64,000 nucleotides of DNA from CAYJAD01 sp964368075 (lineage in GTDB: Bacteria; Desulfobacterota; Desulfovibrionia; Desulfovibrionales; Desulfovibrionaceae), in NCBI GenBank assembly GCA_964368075.1, contig CAYJAD010000009.1:5784-69783 (forward strand), in the 5' to 3' direction. The notes beneath the pieces are model-generated. The model saw only the letters and a list, made by a program, of their open reading frames with translations. It was not told the origin of the DNA and did no database searches. A program made the translations under genes and the position numbers. Position 1 is the first letter of the stretch. Every line of letters begins with the position of its first letter. Below, piece by piece: positions 54,157 to 63,957 of this stretch.

Positions 54157-54228
54157 ATGTATTGCCTCTTTTTCGGCATTTCTCTGTTCTTTTTTTTATG
54201 CCAAGAATTTTAACAAAAGGAAATTATC

Positions 54229-57200
54229 ATGGCCGATATTCAATTGCAAAAGCCAGCTGCGGGACAAACTACTACTATAACTCCAGCACCGGAAGATCGT
54301 TTAGTTTTACAATTTGATACCGGAGATGCCACCCTTACTCGTGCCGGTGACAATTTGAATATGGCTTTTGAGGACGGTTCTTCTGTATCTTTAACAGATT
54401 TTTATAAAGCATACACCTCTGAAAACATGCCTACCTTTGTTATTGGTGATGCCGAAATCGACGGCGAGCAATTTTTTGCGGGCATGGCTGACGACTTAAT
54501 GCCTGCGGCTGGTCCCGGTGCCGGTGCTACCCCTACCAGCGGCGGTACCACTGTAGACACCATTGGCGGCACACTTCTTGGCGGTCTAGAACGCTTAGAC
54601 GGTCTTGACCAAGGCTTTGGCGCAGCTACTTTACTTGCTGATTTTCCTGCTACAGATACAATCAACACACCGCCTATTATTACAGGTATCACCATTTTCT
54701 CAGATGGTGACTTAGACGCCTACCCCGACACACTTGATATTGTTGAAGAAGGTGTTGGCCGCGATAGCACCACCAATGCGGTAACTTCTAACAATCCTAA
54801 CCAAATATATAGCGGCGATTTATTTGCTCAAGGTCAAGTGAATGCCACTGACCCGCAGGGTGTTAGCTATTCTGTTGTAGGTTCAGCAACAGGTACTTAT
54901 GGTAACTTTAGCGTGGACGCCAATGGTGTATTTACTTTTGCTTATATCCCAGAAAGTGCCCATGCCCTTGCACAAGACGAAATAGTTACAGAAACCTTCA
55001 CTGTTCGCGTAACCGATGATACAGGTTTGTCTACTGATGTTTCTATCACTGTAACTATCAGAGGCACCAACGACCTGCCAATAATTGAGAGCATTACTAG
55101 TGTGTTGCCAGCCGTTGAAGACTCTAATGTAAACACAGCAGGCGACTTAGTAATAAGCGGCACCTCTACCATAACTGACCCTGATAACGCTGATACCCAA
55201 ACCTTCTTTGTTGGTGTACAAGGTCAAAATGTTGGTGAAACCCTTGATGCCACTGACAACCTTACTGCATCTGGCAGCGATTTAACAATACAGTTAACAG
55301 ACACCAATGGTCGTTCTGTTGATGCAACAGTAAGAGTTGACGCAAATGGTGCATATACAGCAACTGTTAAGAATGGTGATGTTCAAAATCTTGGTGAAGG
55401 CGAAAATCTTTCAGGTTCATTTACTTTCTATGTGCAAGACGCTGCAGGAGCTTGGGTCAGCCAAGATGTTACTGTAACAGTCACCGGCACAAATGACCAA
55501 CCTACCATCGAAATTGAATCCGACGCTACAACTTCATTCCTTAAAGAACAAGGAGTTGGTGATCAGGGTACTTTTAGCATTGGAAGCTGGACAACAACCA
55601 TTGATCTTCCCAATGCCGAAAATCCTGATGCCGACGCCATCGCCACTGGTAAAATTGCTTTAGGTGATATTGATAGCACAGATAAGCTTAGCATACTTAT
55701 TGGTGGAACAGATGTTTCTATTACTGTGAATACGCCTTACTATGTGTCCCCTGATGGAACATGGTCTGCCACTATGCCCGCAGACGGCGACTATGTGGGA
55801 ACGATTAGCTTTAACGGTGCTGACAAAGCTTACGATTATGAATTTACCTTGAATGACAATGGTAAAACCGTCAATGCACTTGATGAAGGTTCTCAGCTTA
55901 GTGTAAATCTCTCCATCACAGTAAAAGATGACAGCGGCGTAAATGCGGCAGCCGGAGGGTCTGAGCAAGCTACAAATACCACAACTCTGACTTTCACCAT
56001 TGAAGGTACCAATGATAAGCCCGTGTTGACGCAACCTGAAAATCTCGAAATCAATGAAGACACTGCCTCTGTCTCAGGAACTGCAAAGGGCACGGACGCT
56101 GACGCTGAACAAGTTGGTACAGATGTAGATGCCGACCCAGGTCTTACATATCATATCAGCGCAGGGCATACAGAAAATCCATTCAACATTGCAGATAAAG
56201 AAGACGGCATACTTATCGCCGACCATATGGCTGTTGGTTTGTATGGTACTATGACCATCGACAAAGATTCAGGAGAGTATGTCTATAAAACTACTGCCCT
56301 TGCTCAAATTCTTGGTGAAGGTCAATACTACACTGAAAAGTTCACAGTGTATGTGAAAGACGAGTATGACGCATGGGATGCCAAACAAATTACTGTAAAA
56401 GTGACCGGCTCTAATGATGATCCTATTATCACATACACCAAAGATTTAACTGTACGCGAAGAAGGCGTAGGCATTGGTACTCTACCTAATGCTTACGATA
56501 TGGGAATTCCTGTCGCCCTTGGTATGATTAAAGCCATCGATATTGATTTAAATGACATTGGCAAAATTACCTTCTCTGTAAGTGAAGCCAACTCCACTGC
56601 CGTTACTGCTGATCATGGCTTTGATATGGCAATTAAAAATGAATATGGCACCTTACACCTTAATAATACCACCGGTGCTTACAAGTTTGTACTTGATAAT
56701 ACCAGTGAAACTGTGCAAGCAATGAATGAAGGTGACCTCAAGGACATTACCTTTAAATTCACAGCAAAAGATGCGCATGGCGGCAGTGACACTCAAGATG
56801 TCACCGTTACCATCACCGGCACCAATGATCAGCCCATTTTGTCTGTGGATAAATCAACTCTTGAAGTGACTGATAATGTGGATAATCCCCACCTTGGCGG
56901 AACAAGCACGCCTGCCTCTGTTTCCGGTCAAGCCACTGCAACAGATTTTGACTCCAAAGACCTTGGCAATGGTGATGCCGGTGCAGGCTATGGTAATGAT
57001 ACCGACGCAGTAGCGCTTGATTTTAGCGTAGGCATTCAACGCCCAACACTTGATAATATTTTGAATCTTTTAGACCAAGACACCTTAGATAAGTTAGACA
57101 ACATCCTAAATGTTGGCAAGCTAGAGCAACTTGGCACTATTACTGAAGCCATATACAATACCTTTGCCAACCTTCCAACCACTGGTACAGAAGTGTCTGG

Positions 57201-60200
57201 CTTGTATGGTGAGATGAAAATTGATTCTGATGGCGTATACACCTATACCCTCTACACACAAGCTGAGGCTGAAGCGCTTGGCCCAATTTTTGAGGCCGCT
57301 TATTGGGCATTGCAAGTGCGTGACGAAAATGACCCTGCCCTCCCCACAGAAAACTTCACTATTTATGTAAAAGACGATAGCGGCGCTTGGAGTGAGCAAG
57401 ACGTTACTGTCACTGTTAAGGGGGCTAATGATAGCCCAGTTATCCATCATGCCAATGATATGACCGTACAAGAAGCCGGACATGGTGTTGTAGTTGGTAA
57501 AGAAAATTTTGAAAACATGCTAGACCCCGGTATTCCTGCCGCTGTTGGTCAAATTGTTGCTACAGATATCGATATTGAAAAGTTAACTTTCGGCATTGAA
57601 GGCGGAAGTAATACTTCTGGCAGCCTTGAGCTCAAAGACCTCATTGGCGACTTTAGTTTTATTCCTGATAGCATTAAAGAGCAAGATGTCTTCCCTTATG
57701 ATGTGTCTATGCCTAGCGCCTACGGCACCTTATATCTTAACTCTACCACCGGAACTTATATCTTTGTGGTAGATCAAGACAAAGCTGATATTCTCAACGA
57801 AAACGAAGACAAAACTCTTGAGTTTACGCTTACCGTAGATGACCAAAACGACGGCACAACTTCTGCCACAGACAGTGTCACCATAAAAGTCACCGTGGAA
57901 GGCACCAACGACCAACCACAGCTGACTGTTACTGACAATACTCTTAGTATAAATGAAAACACTGGTGAAAAAGCTAATTCTGTAAAAGGCACATATTCTA
58001 CCAAAGATGTAGATTCTAAAGATGTTGGTAATGAAGAAGGTGCTGATAACCTTATATACAGCCTTACTATCACACGTCCAGAGCAAGGTAATGAAACCTT
58101 ACAAACTCTTGTAGAATCCCTCTTAGGCGCCGTGGGCTTACCAGCTGGCAGCGTGCTTGAAGGTGTAAGAGATATTATGCAAGATTTGTATGAAACCCTT
58201 GCCAACGCTCCTGAAAACACTTTGCTTAACCAAATTCCAGGCATAAAATATGGCACTACGGAAACTTTAGATGACGGTTCGCAAGTTATCTATGGTTTGT
58301 ATGGTAAGATGGTATTAAGCAGCACACCCGACACAAATGGCGATTACCCCTACACCTACACCCTTTACACTTGGGACGAAGCCAAGGACAGCGTGGACAC
58401 CATGGCTGCCTATCTTGCCTTGCAACATCGTGATGCAGGTGACACCGCCCTACCCACCGAAAACTTCACCATTACGGTGCAAGATAGCGAAGGCGCTTGG
58501 GACAGCCAAAATATCAGCGTTACCGTAAATGGCATTAACGATGCGCCGATTATTACTCCAGAGACTGCTATAGTTACTGAAGCAGGAGTTGGTGGCAACG
58601 TAGGTGCAGGTATCGCTACTGACGCTATACTTAATATATTTGATGAAACTATAAATCCTATTGTTGACCCTATCTTAGACACCATTCCAAATTGGTTAGG
58701 TGGTGATGTACTGGAAACATTCGTTAGTGACATAAGAACACAGCTAGAAGAGACTATTAACAAACAATTTGAAAGCGGTAACGACTATTCACCAAATTTT
58801 GAAGTCAGTGGCGATCCTACAGCAAAAGGTGATATTATAGTAGAAGATGACGACGGTATCACTGTTCTTGTGGCTAAAAATGCTACTATTGGTTTTGACG
58901 CAGCAGGTTTCTCTACATCTTTAATTAGTAACATTGGCGACTTAGGTCTTTCACTCGAAAATGCTAATGCCATTATTGATTTGATGACCAATGGTTTTGA
59001 TTTTGAAGGCATTGTTAACGGCACAGTAGATATTAACGCATTTGCATCATTACTTGGTGATTTAGCCAATAGTATCGTAGATATTGAGGCTGTATTTAAT
59101 ATTGTAAAGGGTTCAATCAGCCAAACCATTGAAGGAAAATATGGTACACTCGTCATAAATCTTGACGGTAGCTATACCTATACCTTAAACAATGAAGATC
59201 CTGACACTCAAGCCCTTAATGGTGATAACCCTAAAACAAGCAATAGTGACCCAGAACTTGGCGTCGAAAACTTCACCATTACAGCATATGATAAGTTTGG
59301 CCAATCAACCACCACAACTTTAGACATTCAGGTTACTGGCACAAATGATAAGCCTGTCTTTACAGATGACACAGAGATTAAAGCGTCTATCAGTGAAGAT
59401 GGTACAAGCATTGGTGGACAAGTTTTTGCTACTGATGTGGATCAAGCTGGTTTACAGGGTGATCAACTCTCCTTCAGCGTTGCTCCAAGAATAGAGAAAA
59501 TAACCTTAGAAGAATATCTTAAAGACAATGCTTTAGAAATCTTAGAGCCCATCACTAATACTCTTCAATTGCAAATTGATGACCTCATTGCATCTAATGC
59601 AAACCTTGCAAGAAAGTTTGAATTAGATGCACTTGTAAAGACCAATGAAGCTTCCATTGATGACAAAGAAAAACAAATTGAAGTTTTAGATGCACAACTC
59701 AAAAAAGCCGATGAAACAAAACTTAATGAACTGAAAGATGCTCTTGGAATAGAGGATGATCCAGATACATGGTTCATTGATGAAGCTTCTGGTTTATATA
59801 AAACATTAGATGATGCGAAAAATGAACTTGGCGAAGTAGGCACATGGGTAAAACCTGTAGTAATTTGGGGTGTAACAGTAACCCCAGGTTATTGGTCCGG
59901 CGATTCTGGCATATATGAGAAATTGCATAATGGCGATATCACTCAAGATACATTTAACAGCGAATTGAACAGACTTAATGCGTTAATTAATGATACAGCT
60001 ACTAAAATTAACGACACAAAAGAGGACATTACCGATGAGCAAGCAAAAGTTGATGCAGAAAATGCCGGCTATGCTGAAAGTAATAGCACTCTTCAAACTC
60101 TAATTGATGCTTTAAAAAATGACATTACATCGCTTCAAAATGCCATTAATGCTGCCAATAAAGAGCTTACCGGAAGTGATACTCTTAATCCCTTAGATGG

Positions 60201-63200
60201 GCTTAATAATGAACTTTTAAGTGATATAGGCTATTGGAAAGCTTTGATTTACCAAGGTATTCTTGAAGGATTAACTACTGGCACGGCCGATGAGATAGCG
60301 CAAGCTCTTCTCACGTACTATGGAGAACAAGGCCTTGATACAGACATGACAGAGCAATTGGAGCATCCTGATGGTGCAGACGGTAACACTGAGCAACAGG
60401 GTGATTACGGTGTCTTTAAAATTGATCCAGACAATGGTAATTGGCTTTATGAAGTACAACAAGAGCCAAATCCTGCGGATTACTCTGGCGGCGTAGATTC
60501 TCAAGAATACAAAGATGCTCTTGCTCGCTACAACAAAGTACAAGCTCTTGGCGAAGGTGAAACATTAACCGAAACCTTCACCATCTACGTGCAAGACGAA
60601 GCCGGCGCATGGGATTATAGAGACGTTACCGTCACCATTAATGGTACGGATGATCCGCCAGTTATAAAGGAAGAAACAGCAACTCTTACTGTGGACGAAT
60701 CATATATGCCTAGTGGCACTGAGCATGGTAAAAATGTTCCTGCCGGTGTAGTTGGTAACGTGGCCGAGGGTAAACTTAACTTCACTTCTTTTGAAGCAAT
60801 GCACGGTGGTATGATTACCATTGCCGGTGTTGCCTTTATGGTTACCGAAGACCAAAATAACTTGGGTAGCTTCACCCTTAAACCTGTAGATGCTTCACAA
60901 GTAACAGAAAAACCAGCAGGTACCTTTACTATAGACAATCCTTCTTATGGTAACGTAAGTGTGGAAAGTGATGCTCTGACATATAATAGCGCAACAAATG
61001 GATATACTTTAGACTATACCTATACACAAGATAAGGCGTATACAAAACATACTGATAATGCCCCCACCACAGGTCGTGATGAATCAGCTACAGCTGCAGA
61101 CTCCTTTGAGATTAGCATTCAAGACGGTAAAGGCACAGCCGCTGATTCCGTCACGGTAAATATAAATATTGAAGACGATGCCCCAGTTGTTACCAGTGAC
61201 AACCTTGTTGATCACGATAATGACACATCAACACCTGAAGTTACCGAAGTCGTTGCCTCTGGTGGCACTGCTACTGCTAATTTTGAAGTAGACTTTGGTG
61301 CTGACGGCGAAAATATAGTATATATTGTAGATGGCGGAACAACTCGCATTGGTGTGCAGTTTGATAGTGAAAACAATGTATGGGTAGAAGTTGTTTGGGA
61401 CGCTTCTAGTCAAACATGGTCACAAAGCGATACCGCTCATAAGGCTGAAGGAACTTACGACGCAGCTACAGGACAGCATAGTATTATCCTTGGAGATACC
61501 GAATTACAAGGCGCTGCAGACGGAACTTGGACTGTAAGTTACCCTGTAGACGGAAACAGAACCGATGTATTATTTGGCTTTGTTGACGGCGACGGCGATA
61601 GTGTAGAACACACTATATCTGCTAATATTATACCAACACTAGAAGACTCCGCAGTTACTACATATGACAATATGAAGGATAGCCGTGACTCCAATGCTGA
61701 TAATGACGGTAACGCCAAAACTGTAACTGGTAGCCTTGCTGTAGTGCTTGGTGATGGAGACACCATTATCACTCTTACCAATGCAACTAATGAAGAGTTT
61801 AAAATTACTATCACTCCAGCAGGTGATGTACGCACAAATTCAAATTCATTTAACGGTGAACACGGCACATTGTCCGATTTCTCTTATAACAATGGTGAAC
61901 TGAGCTATAAGTACACTCAAGGTGATGCTGCAAACCACACCCCTGATGGCGAAGCAAAAATTACTGACACCTTTAAAGTGGAAGCCATAGACGGCGACGG
62001 TGATATAGCAGCTTCTTCTGCAAATATTACAGTTACCATCATGGATGATGAGGGCCTGTTAAGTCCTGATGGCAAAGAAGGAAGCCTCACCAGCTCACTT
62101 GAATACTTTGTAAGTCAAGCAGGTGTTATCGCTGGTGAGAACCAAATAACCCTTTATAATGCCTTTAAGACAACTGCAACAGCTGACACCAGTGAAGAAA
62201 ACAGAAAGACAGAAATTGAGGTCAATGATATTATATTTAAAGCTGCTAAAGTAGTTAACGATAATGACCCAACAAAAACTGATGACTTTGTTACAACAGA
62301 GACTAGTGCTAAATTAGGTTGGTTCTCACCTACAAAGCCTGAAAAATACGAACCGGGACTTGGTATCGTTTCGAATAATGATGCAGATAAAGAAATTGGT
62401 GCTTATAATAAGGAAGCTCTCATTATTGAAACTCCTGATGGTAAATATGCTTATGGTATGGACTTCACTATCAGTTGCTTAAGTCATACTGGTGACACAG
62501 ACTCAACCTCAAATGACTTTGGAACAGCATACTTCTATAAAAATGGTGTTTATGTTGGTAAAGAAGAGTTTGGTGGTGAAAATACTACTGGTGGTTCAGA
62601 AACAGTAGCCAATTCTTTCCTTTCCGCTGGCTTTAATAAGGTGATTATTGTACCTAAAGACATTAACGGTGGACTTGAAGCAAACTCAGAGTTTTACCTA
62701 AGAAGTGTAGAGTTTATTCAACCAGCACAAGGGTATATTTCAGTTATGGAAGGTAGTGTTGTGGCAAGTTCTGCTGATGGTATAAAAGACCCTGCCTATA
62801 CTCTTGTGCCAAATACAACAAAATATGGCACCAAAGAGCTAGAACTCATCCCAAATAAAGATACAAATATACTTGAAGCAAAAGAAGGTGATGAGCTTTA
62901 CTTTAGCGTTTCTGTAAGTGAAGCTACGGGTGACTGGGTTGTCCATCAATACAAAGAAATTGATGGGGCAAGTATAAACTTTGACATTCAATCTACAGAT
63001 GGTGATGGCTCTATAATGACCACCAAAATTTTTGTAGATAACAAGGACAGTGATTCTACGATTGATGCAAGCAACCTTAATCTTACCGAAGAAAAAATTG
63101 ACAACGTCATTGTTTATGGTTTTGACGGCGATGATACTATCACAGGTAGTGATGGTGCAGATCACCTCTTCGGCGGAGACGGAGACGACATCCTTCATGG

Positions 63201-63645
63201 CCTTGGTGGAGACGATATTCTTTTTGGCGGTGAAGGCAAAGACACTATCCTTGGTGGTACCGGTAACGACCTTATCGTTCTGCCCAAATTTGATGATGTA
63301 CTACAAATCGACGGCGGTGACGGCATTGATATCCTCTTAGCAGGCGTTGAAACCCTTGAAGCTGCAAAAGATGTACTTAACAGTGCCAAGGTCAATAGCA
63401 TTGAAATATTAATGTATGGTACCGCCACTGACGAAACATCTCTTGCTGAGGCAAAAGAGTTACAAGAAGAGCTCGCTGGTAAAACAGAAAATGATAAGAT
63501 TAATGTTAACCTTAATAGCGCTGGATGGTCTGAAAAAGGCACAACAGATGTGACAATTGGAGGTAAAACCTTCAGAGAATTCACCAATGATGATGACGAT
63601 AAGATGACCATTCTTGTGAACACTAACTTGCTCACTAGCGCATAG
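54229..63645 (+). CDS. Giant LapA-like RTX adhesin with VCBS-type repeats
   Basis: A 3138-residue protein, probably exported by a type I system and held in the outer membrane as a biofilm adhesin. Residues 1-120 form a LapA-type retention region: PAAG at 92-95 matches the dialanine site cut by LapG-type proteases. About ten tandem VCBS/cadherin-like domains follow; junction motifs of the GTNDxP type occur near residues 279, 420, 593, 727, 864, 1065, 1225, 1435, 1704 and 2139, with degenerate ones near 2315 and 2605. Helical insertions occur in the same loop of several domains (about 938-990, 1283-1355, 1461-1634, 1754-2060), the last with coiled-coil character. A beta-rich region (about 2620-2950) may bind ligand. 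RTX GGxGxD-like repeats span 2963-3040, then a C-terminal secretion signal. Desulfovibrio vulgaris uses related adhesins in biofilms. Secretion genes are not in the window. Confidence 0.93.
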   Translation: MADIQLQKPAAGQTTTITPAPEDRLVLQFDTGDATLTRAGDNLNMAFEDGSSVSLTDFYKAYTSENMPTFVIGDAEIDGEQFFAGMADDLMPAAGPGAGATPTSGGTTVDTIGGTLLGGLERLDGLDQGFGAATLLADFPATDTINTPPIITGITIFSDGDLDAYPDTLDIVEEGVGRDSTTNAVTSNNPNQIYSGDLFAQGQVNATDPQGVSYSVVGSATGTYGNFSVDANGVFTFAYIPESAHALAQDEIVTETFTVRVTDDTGLSTDVSITVTIRGTNDLPIIESITSVLPAVEDSNVNTAGDLVISGTSTITDPDNADTQTFFVGVQGQNVGETLDATDNLTASGSDLTIQLTDTNGRSVDATVRVDANGAYTATVKNGDVQNLGEGENLSGSFTFYVQDAAGAWVSQDVTVTVTGTNDQPTIEIESDATTSFLKEQGVGDQGTFSIGSWTTTIDLPNAENPDADAIATGKIALGDIDSTDKLSILIGGTDVSITVNTPYYVSPDGTWSATMPADGDYVGTISFNGADKAYDYEFTLNDNGKTVNALDEGSQLSVNLSITVKDDSGVNAAAGGSEQATNTTTLTFTIEGTNDKPVLTQPENLEINEDTASVSGTAKGTDADAEQVGTDVDADPGLTYHISAGHTENPFNIADKEDGILIADHMAVGLYGTMTIDKDSGEYVYKTTALAQILGEGQYYTEKFTVYVKDEYDAWDAKQITVKVTGSNDDPIITYTKDLTVREEGVGIGTLPNAYDMGIPVALGMIKAIDIDLNDIGKITFSVSEANSTAVTADHGFDMAIKNEYGTLHLNNTTGAYKFVLDNTSETVQAMNEGDLKDITFKFTAKDAHGGSDTQDVTVTITGTNDQPILSVDKSTLEVTDNVDNPHLGGTSTPASVSGQATATDFDSKDLGNGDAGAGYGNDTDAVALDFSVGIQRPTLDNILNLLDQDTLDKLDNILNVGKLEQLGTITEAIYNTFANLPTTGTEVSGLYGEMKIDSDGVYTYTLYTQAEAEALGPIFEAAYWALQVRDENDPALPTENFTIYVKDDSGAWSEQDVTVTVKGANDSPVIHHANDMTVQEAGHGVVVGKENFENMLDPGIPAAVGQIVATDIDIEKLTFGIEGGSNTSGSLELKDLIGDFSFIPDSIKEQDVFPYDVSMPSAYGTLYLNSTTGTYIFVVDQDKADILNENEDKTLEFTLTVDDQNDGTTSATDSVTIKVTVEGTNDQPQLTVTDNTLSINENTGEKANSVKGTYSTKDVDSKDVGNEEGADNLIYSLTITRPEQGNETLQTLVESLLGAVGLPAGSVLEGVRDIMQDLYETLANAPENTLLNQIPGIKYGTTETLDDGSQVIYGLYGKMVLSSTPDTNGDYPYTYTLYTWDEAKDSVDTMAAYLALQHRDAGDTALPTENFTITVQDSEGAWDSQNISVTVNGINDAPIITPETAIVTEAGVGGNVGAGIATDAILNIFDETINPIVDPILDTIPNWLGGDVLETFVSDIRTQLEETINKQFESGNDYSPNFEVSGDPTAKGDIIVEDDDGITVLVAKNATIGFDAAGFSTSLISNIGDLGLSLENANAIIDLMTNGFDFEGIVNGTVDINAFASLLGDLANSIVDIEAVFNIVKGSISQTIEGKYGTLVINLDGSYTYTLNNEDPDTQALNGDNPKTSNSDPELGVENFTITAYDKFGQSTTTTLDIQVTGTNDKPVFTDDTEIKASISEDGTSIGGQVFATDVDQAGLQGDQLSFSVAPRIEKITLEEYLKDNALEILEPITNTLQLQIDDLIASNANLARKFELDALVKTNEASIDDKEKQIEVLDAQLKKADETKLNELKDALGIEDDPDTWFIDEASGLYKTLDDAKNELGEVGTWVKPVVIWGVTVTPGYWSGDSGIYEKLHNGDITQDTFNSELNRLNALINDTATKINDTKEDITDEQAKVDAENAGYAESNSTLQTLIDALKNDITSLQNAINAANKELTGSDTLNPLDGLNNELLSDIGYWKALIYQGILEGLTTGTADEIAQALLTYYGEQGLDTDMTEQLEHPDGADGNTEQQGDYGVFKIDPDNGNWLYEVQQEPNPADYSGGVDSQEYKDALARYNKVQALGEGETLTETFTIYVQDEAGAWDYRDVTVTINGTDDPPVIKEETATLTVDESYMPSGTEHGKNVPAGVVGNVAEGKLNFTSFEAMHGGMITIAGVAFMVTEDQNNLGSFTLKPVDASQVTEKPAGTFTIDNPSYGNVSVESDALTYNSATNGYTLDYTYTQDKAYTKHTDNAPTTGRDESATAADSFEISIQDGKGTAADSVTVNINIEDDAPVVTSDNLVDHDNDTSTPEVTEVVASGGTATANFEVDFGADGENIVYIVDGGTTRIGVQFDSENNVWVEVVWDASSQTWSQSDTAHKAEGTYDAATGQHSIILGDTELQGAADGTWTVSYPVDGNRTDVLFGFVDGDGDSVEHTISANIIPTLEDSAVTTYDNMKDSRDSNADNDGNAKTVTGSLAVVLGDGDTIITLTNATNEEFKITITPAGDVRTNSNSFNGEHGTLSDFSYNNGELSYKYTQGDAANHTPDGEAKITDTFKVEAIDGDGDIAASSANITVTIMDDEGLLSPDGKEGSLTSSLEYFVSQAGVIAGENQITLYNAFKTTATADTSEENRKTEIEVNDIIFKAAKVVNDNDPTKTDDFVTTETSAKLGWFSPTKPEKYEPGLGIVSNNDADKEIGAYNKEALIIETPDGKYAYGMDFTISCLSHTGDTDSTSNDFGTAYFYKNGVYVGKEEFGGENTTGGSETVANSFLSAGFNKVIIVPKDINGGLEANSEFYLRSVEFIQPAQGYISVMEGSVVASSADGIKDPAYTLVPNTTKYGTKELELIPNKDTNILEAKEGDELYFSVSVSEATGDWVVHQYKEIDGASINFDIQSTDGDGSIMTTKIFVDNKDSDSTIDASNLNLTEEKIDNVIVYGFDGDDTITGSDGADHLFGGDGDDILHGLGGDDILFGGEGKDTILGGTGNDLIVLPKFDDVLQIDGGDGIDILLAGVETLEAAKDVLNSAKVNSIEILMYGTATDETSLAEAKELQEELAGKTENDKINVNLNSAGWSEKGTTDVTIGGKTFREFTNDDDDKMTILVNTNLLTSA

Positions 63646-63661
63646 TCTAACAAAATAAATT

Positions 63662-63697
63662 AAGCCCCTCGATGTAAAAATCGGGGGGCTTTTTTTA
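63662..63697 (+). terminator. Intrinsic terminator after the adhesin gene
   Basis: AAGCCCCTCGAT, loop GTAAAA, ATCGGGGGGCTT, then T run; 16 bases after the stop. Confidence 0.9.
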
Positions 63698-63732
63698 TAA
63701 GAAAGCAAAGGGGCGCAAGAGGCTGCATATTT

Positions 63733-63776
63733 GAGACCTCTGCACAACTCATTGTGTAACAAGCTGGTAAGGTCTG
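63733..63776. repeat. Family X quasi-palindrome, copy 2
   Basis: GAGACCTCTGCACAACTC followed by ATTGTGTAAC, with a second AAGGTCT arm at 63769-63775. The left half matches the element at 2670 closely (ACCTCTGC[A/G]CAA). Confidence 0.5.
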
Positions 63777-63957
63777 CTTTATAGATTTTGTAATCTTCAC
63801 GAATCGTTATTGCTTATAAATTGACATTCCATTCAAAAAGTGTCATACGCAAATTCATCCCAAAGGGTGTGAACTGTTTGCGCTTGTAAGAGAAAAGCAA
63901 GTCCGCAATCGGAGAACAAGCAAAACCTCTCCTCAAACACAAAACACTGACACAATT
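63777..63957. other. Gene-free end of the window
   Basis: No gene can be called in these bases. A weak promoter-like TTGACA lies at 63820-63825, so a gene might begin beyond the window edge. Confidence 0.4.

Noticed and set aside
53992..54228. c-di-GMP riboswitch upstream of the adhesin
   Set aside because: A biological fit, but the conserved core of either c-di-GMP riboswitch class is not recognisable in the leader.
54850..61200. CRISPR-like or tandem DNA repeats in the adhesin gene
   Set aside because: The recurring GTNDxP stretches are protein-level repeats of VCBS domains with varied DNA and no regular spacers.
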